This document shows positions 6,735 to 9,020 of a stretch of DNA of 9,020 nucleotides, one piece after another. A program made the translations under genes and the position numbers. The notes under the pieces are model-generated. The model saw only the letters and a program-made list of their open reading frames with translations. It had not been told where the DNA came from and ran no database searches. The stretch is taken from contig JAEDIN010000044.1 of NCBI GenBank assembly GCA_016292445.1, forward strand, positions 1 to 9,020. Reading direction: 5' to 3'. Source of the DNA: Oscillospiraceae bacterium (GTDB lineage Bacteria > Bacillota > Clostridia > Oscillospirales > Oscillospiraceae). How positions within the stretch are numbered: the first letter of the stretch is position 1; each line of letters starts with the position of its first letter.

Positions 6735-8165
6735 ATGGCAAGAACCCTGCAAGACATTCTCGAGCTTTGCAAAGAAAACGACATCCGCATCGTTGATTTC
6801 AAAATGACCGATATCGACGGCAGATGGAGACACCTCAGCATTCCCGTCGAACGCCTTAACGAGGACACTATGACCTACGGCATCGGCTTTGACGGCTCCA
6901 ACTACGGCTACGCTCCCGTCGAGAGCAGTGACATGGTCTTTGTTCCCGACCTTGACTCGTCCGTTATTGACAATTTCGCAAAGATCCCCACGCTCTCCAT
7001 GATAGGCGATGTCATGATAATCGACCATCCGGAGAACCGCCCCTTCGACCAGTATCCTCGCAATGTCGCAAAGCGCGCAAACGAGTATATGCGCTCACTC
7101 GGCGTTGCCGACACGATGATAGTCGGTCCGGAGTACGAGTTTTATGTGTTCGACGATGTGACCTTTGAAAATCGCCCCGAGTGCAGCGGATACAGCATCG
7201 ACGCAAGTCAGGCGGAGTGGAACAGCGGCTCGGACGACAACAACTTCGGCTATCAGGTGCAGCACCACGCAGGCTATCACACCAGCCTGCCCATGGATGT
7301 CACAAACGACCTGCGCAGCAAAATATGCCTCATGCTCGAGGACTGGGGCGTCAAGGTCAAGTATCACCACCACGAGGTCGGCGGCTGCGGTCAGCTTGAG
7401 GTCGAGGTCGAGCTCGGCGAGATGACCGAGATGGCAGACAACACGATGGCCGCAAAGTATGTTATCAAAAACGCCGCCGTTGCCGACGGCAAAACCGCGA
7501 CCTTTATGCCCAAGCCCGTCAAGGGTGAGGCAGGCAGCGGTATGCATGTGCATATGCTGCTGCTTAAAGACGGCAAGCCCGTGTTCTATGACGAAAACGG
7601 TTACGCTCAGCTTTCCGAGACCGCGATGCACTTTATCGGCGGTCTGCTCGAGCACGCCGCTTCCCTGTGCGCCATTACGAACCCCTCCACCAACTCCTAC
7701 AAGCGTCTTATCCCCGGCTTCGAGGCTCCCGTCACCATCGGCTACGCAATGGCAAACCGCAGTGCCGTCGTGCGTATTCCGGCTTATGCAAAAAGCCCCA
7801 TGGCAAAGCGCTTCGAGCTGCGCAATCCAGACGCGACCTGCAATCCGTACTACGCCTTCGCCGCCATTCTGATGGCGGGTCTTGACGGCGTTGAGCGCAG
7901 GATAGATCCTCACGCAAAGGGCTGGGGTCCGTTTGACTGCAACCTGTTCGACCTGCCCGAGGAGGAAAAGGCAAAGCTCGGCGGTCTGCCCAAAAATCTC
8001 GGCGAGGCACTCGACGCGCTTGAGCGCGACCACGATTACCTCACCAAGGGCGGCGTGTTCCCCGAGCGGCTCATCCAGCTGCACATTGCAAAGCACCGCG
8101 CCGAAGCCGAAAGGGTCGAGCGCGTTCCGCACCCGATGGAGTTTGCAATGTACTACGATTTATAA
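6735..8165 (+). CDS. glnA: Glutamine synthetase, type I
   Basis: Makes glutamine from glutamate, ammonia and ATP, the main route of ammonia assimilation; type I enzymes are cytoplasmic dodecamers. It has 476 residues. FDGSNYGYAPVESSD (52-66) corresponds to the N-terminal substrate loop, usually FDGSS. Metal-binding glutamates lie in GPEYEF (E133, E135), GSGMHVH (267-273) holds the metal/ATP histidine H271, NSYKRLIPGFEAP (320-332) holds the glutamate flap with E330, NRSAVVRIP (341-349) and RFELRNPDATCNPY (359-372) complete the active site. The C-terminus resembles the long GSI-beta form of E. coli, but the adenylylated tyrosine of NLYDLPPEE is phenylalanine here (NLFDLPEEE, F405). Control by adenylylation is thus unlikely. 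The start is fixed by GGAGG (6723-6727) seven bases upstream. No own promoter or GlnR box is seen, so it is probably cotranscribed with the RlmI-like gene. Confidence 0.97.
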   Translation: MARTLQDILELCKENDIRIVDFKMTDIDGRWRHLSIPVERLNEDTMTYGIGFDGSNYGYAPVESSDMVFVPDLDSSVIDNFAKIPTLSMIGDVMIIDHPENRPFDQYPRNVAKRANEYMRSLGVADTMIVGPEYEFYVFDDVTFENRPECSGYSIDASQAEWNSGSDDNNFGYQVQHHAGYHTSLPMDVTNDLRSKICLMLEDWGVKVKYHHHEVGGCGQLEVEVELGEMTEMADNTMAAKYVIKNAAVADGKTATFMPKPVKGEAGSGMHVHMLLLKDGKPVFYDENGYAQLSETAMHFIGGLLEHAASLCAITNPSTNSYKRLIPGFEAPVTIGYAMANRSAVVRIPAYAKSPMAKRFELRNPDATCNPYYAFAAILMAGLDGVERRIDPHAKGWGPFDCNLFDLPEEEKAKLGGLPKNLGEALDALERDHDYLTKGGVFPERLIQLHIAKHRAEAERVERVPHPMEFAMYYDL

Positions 8166-8174
8166 GAAAAGCTC

Positions 8175-8203
8175 AATCACCGGCTGTATATCGGCCGGTG
8201 ATT
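8175..8203 (+). terminator. Hairpin after glnA, possible weak terminator
   Basis: A perfect 10-bp stem AATCACCGGC / GCCGGTGATT with a nine-base loop begins nine bases past the glnA stop. It is followed by ATCATATG rather than a T-run, so it may terminate poorly, protect the 3' end of the mRNA, or need a factor. The next gene has its own promoter just downstream, in agreement with a transcript boundary here. Confidence 0.55.
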
Positions 8204-8221
8204 ATCATATGCCGCTCTTGC

Positions 8222-8250
8222 TTGACGAAACGGTCAAAATGCAGTATTAT
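8222..8250 (+). promoter_or_regulatory. Promoter of the zinc-ribbon/Big2 protein gene
   Basis: TTGACG (8222-8227, 5 of 6), a 17-bp spacer and TATTAT (8245-8250, 5 of 6). The predicted start near 8257 gives a leader of about 25 nt carrying AAGGAGGA (8268-8275). Confidence 0.7.
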
Positions 8251-8281
8251 TATCGTGTATTGATACGAAGGAGGAACTAAT

Positions 8282-8902
8282 ATGGGTTTTATTCCTCAGG
8301 TGACCTGCCGCCGCTGCGGCACAAAGTTTTCGGGTATGCGCACCCGCTGCCCTGCCTGCGGCACTCGCAGAGTAAAAAACAGCAGCCGCACTCCCGGCAC
8401 CACTCCCGGTGCTGTCAGGGGCACTCCCGCCAACAGGACGGCTAACGAAAACAGAAAGTGGCAGCTCGTGTTCGGAGCTATCTTGATAGTTGCGATAATC
8501 GTCGCCCTTATAGTAATGATAAGCATCAGCCTTAAAAATGCCGATAACCCCAACGCGCCGGTCATGCCGACCACACCGCCCGAGGTGTCCGCAGTGCCGA
8601 CGCCGACCCCCACCCCCACGCCGACTCCCACTCCCACGCCGGAGGTGACCGAGCTTAAAATCTGCTACGGCGGCAGCCCGATAGGCTCTGACTTCACCTG
8701 CCGCATCGGCGAATCCGTCGCACTCACAGGCTCTCACTTCCCGCTGACGATAACCGCCGATTACAAGTGGAGCATCTCAGACGAGGGCGTTGCCACCGTC
8801 TCCGAGGACGGCACGGTCAAGGGTGTAGCCCCGGGTGCCGCCACTCTGACCCTCACCTGCTACGGCAAAACCGCCACCTGCACGGTTTATGTCAGAGGAT
8901 GA
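8282..8902 (+). CDS. Membrane protein: zinc ribbon, Pro-Thr linker, Big2 domain
   Basis: A 206-residue protein of unknown role. Residues 9-26 form a zinc ribbon (C9-x2-C12, C23-x2-C26, each pair followed by Gly). A basic, Pro/Thr-rich stretch leads to one strong membrane helix (about 61-84). Then come residues rich in Pro, seven Pro-Thr pairs in a row (106-119) and a bacterial Ig-like Big2 domain (about 123-206) with the usual WSISDEGVATVSEDGTVKGVAPG core (163-185). The order implies a cytoplasmic zinc ribbon, one membrane pass and an Ig domain held outside the cell. Positive charges before the helix support this N-in topology. The outer part has four cysteines (128, 140, 193, 200) that could form disulfides. 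The ribosome binding site AAGGAGGA seven bases from the ATG fixes the start. It has its own promoter. Similar zinc-ribbon membrane proteins are common in Clostridia but mostly uncharacterised. Confidence 0.88.
   Translation: MGFIPQVTCRRCGTKFSGMRTRCPACGTRRVKNSSRTPGTTPGAVRGTPANRTANENRKWQLVFGAILIVAIIVALIVMISISLKNADNPNAPVMPTTPPEVSAVPTPTPTPTPTPTPTPEVTELKICYGGSPIGSDFTCRIGESVALTGSHFPLTITADYKWSISDEGVATVSEDGTVKGVAPGAATLTLTCYGKTATCTVYVRG
8597..8641 (+). repeat. Hexanucleotide array encoding Pro-Thr repeats
   Basis: Alternating Pro (CCG/CCC) and Thr (ACG/ACC/ACT) codons form a degenerate CCNACN array of about 7.5 units. Copy-number change by slippage would stay in frame and only alter spacer length between membrane and Ig domain. 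Confidence 0.8.
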
Positions 8903-8921
8903 TAAAAAGAGAAAAAATATA

Positions 8922-8950
8922 TTGACAAATTCATCGGCATCGGTTAAAAT
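8922..8950 (+). promoter_or_regulatory. tRNA-Val promoter
   Basis: Perfect TTGACA (8922-8927), 17-bp spacer, TAAAAT (8945-8950, 5 of 6). The predicted start near 8957 lies 11 bases before the mature tRNA 5' end. This is the closest match to consensus in the window, as expected for a stable RNA gene. Confidence 0.8.
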
Positions 8951-8963
8951 AACCGTTGCCGAT
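8933..8963. promoter_or_regulatory. 31-bp dyad over the tRNA promoter -10 and start
   Basis: Two 14-bp arms (8933-8946 and 8950-8963) around AAA, with a single T-T mismatch at 8940/8956. The outer halves read ATCGGCA / TGCCGAT and the inner halves CGGTTA / TAACCG. It lies 30 bp past the stop of the preceding gene and is centred on the -10 box. It could be an operator, or a terminator hairpin for the upstream gene, but no T-run follows on the plus strand. Confidence 0.65.
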
Positions 8964-8967
8964 AAAT

Positions 8968-9020
8968 GGACGATTGGCGCAGCTGGTAGCGCATCCGCTT
9001 GACGTGCGGGAGGTCACAAG
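8968..9020 (+). tRNA. tRNA-Val (anticodon GAC), cut by the window end
   Basis: Acceptor 5' strand GGACGAT (8968-8974); T8 and G9; D stem GCGC / GCGC (8977-8980, 8989-8992) with the GG pair at 8985-8986; anticodon stem TCCGC / GCGGG (8994-8998, 9006-9010) around the seven-base loop with T33 at 9000 and anticodon GAC at 9001-9003. This reads GUC and GUU valine codons. The variable loop AGGTC (9011-9015) and the 5' half of the T stem ACAAG (9016-9020) follow, then the window ends. The T loop, the 3' acceptor strand and any following tRNAs lie outside. Confidence 0.92.

Noticed and set aside
7095..8132. Minus-strand frame of 345 codons.
   Set aside because: Antisense to the glutamine synthetase gene; composition is that of a reverse-strand shadow with no domain signature.

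Overview
The window looks like an ordinary chromosomal segment of a Gram-positive, Clostridia-type bacterium. The evidence is the content and signals: single-chain pyruvate carboxylase, strong GGAGG-type ribosome binding sites, consensus sigma-70/SigA promoters, GC-rich genes separated by AT-rich spacers, and one TTG start. My best guess is an Oscillospiraceae/Ruminococcaceae-like gut anaerobe, but I cannot prove the family from this sequence.

Layout. Bases 1-464 hold no convincing gene. They carry two 165-bp head-to-tail copies of a hairpin-rich repeat (about 95% identical, 229-bp period), then a strong minus-strand intrinsic terminator at 15-49. All of this lies downstream of pyc, which occupies 465-3896 on the minus strand. 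An AT-rich divergent spacer (3897-4240) carries a promoter for pyc and one for a SpoU/TrmH-family RNA methyltransferase (4241-5080, plus strand). The plus strand continues with a small acidic protein that vaguely resembles the Nif11 family (5114-5446). That gene has its own promoter inside the end of the methyltransferase gene and its own intrinsic terminator. Next come an RlmI-type rRNA methyltransferase starting with TTG (5495-6715), a type I glutamine synthetase (6735-8165), and a membrane protein with an N-terminal zinc ribbon, Pro-Thr linker and Ig-like Big2 domain (8282-8902). The window ends inside a tRNA-Val(GAC) gene (from 8968).

How the genes relate. Pyruvate carboxylase (oxaloacetate supply) and glutamine synthetase (ammonia assimilation) are core carbon and nitrogen metabolism. 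The two methyltransferases are probably RNA modification enzymes. Nothing suggests one dedicated pathway or a defence or mobile system. The sites most worth a second look are non-coding: the tandem structured repeat in the pyc 3' region, a 31-bp dyad over the -10 box of the tRNA promoter, and a terminator placed directly against the ribosome binding site of the RlmI-like gene. The small acidic protein and the zinc-ribbon/Big2 protein are the least characterised genes. I found no CRISPR array, insertion sequence, phage gene or clear new multi-gene system.
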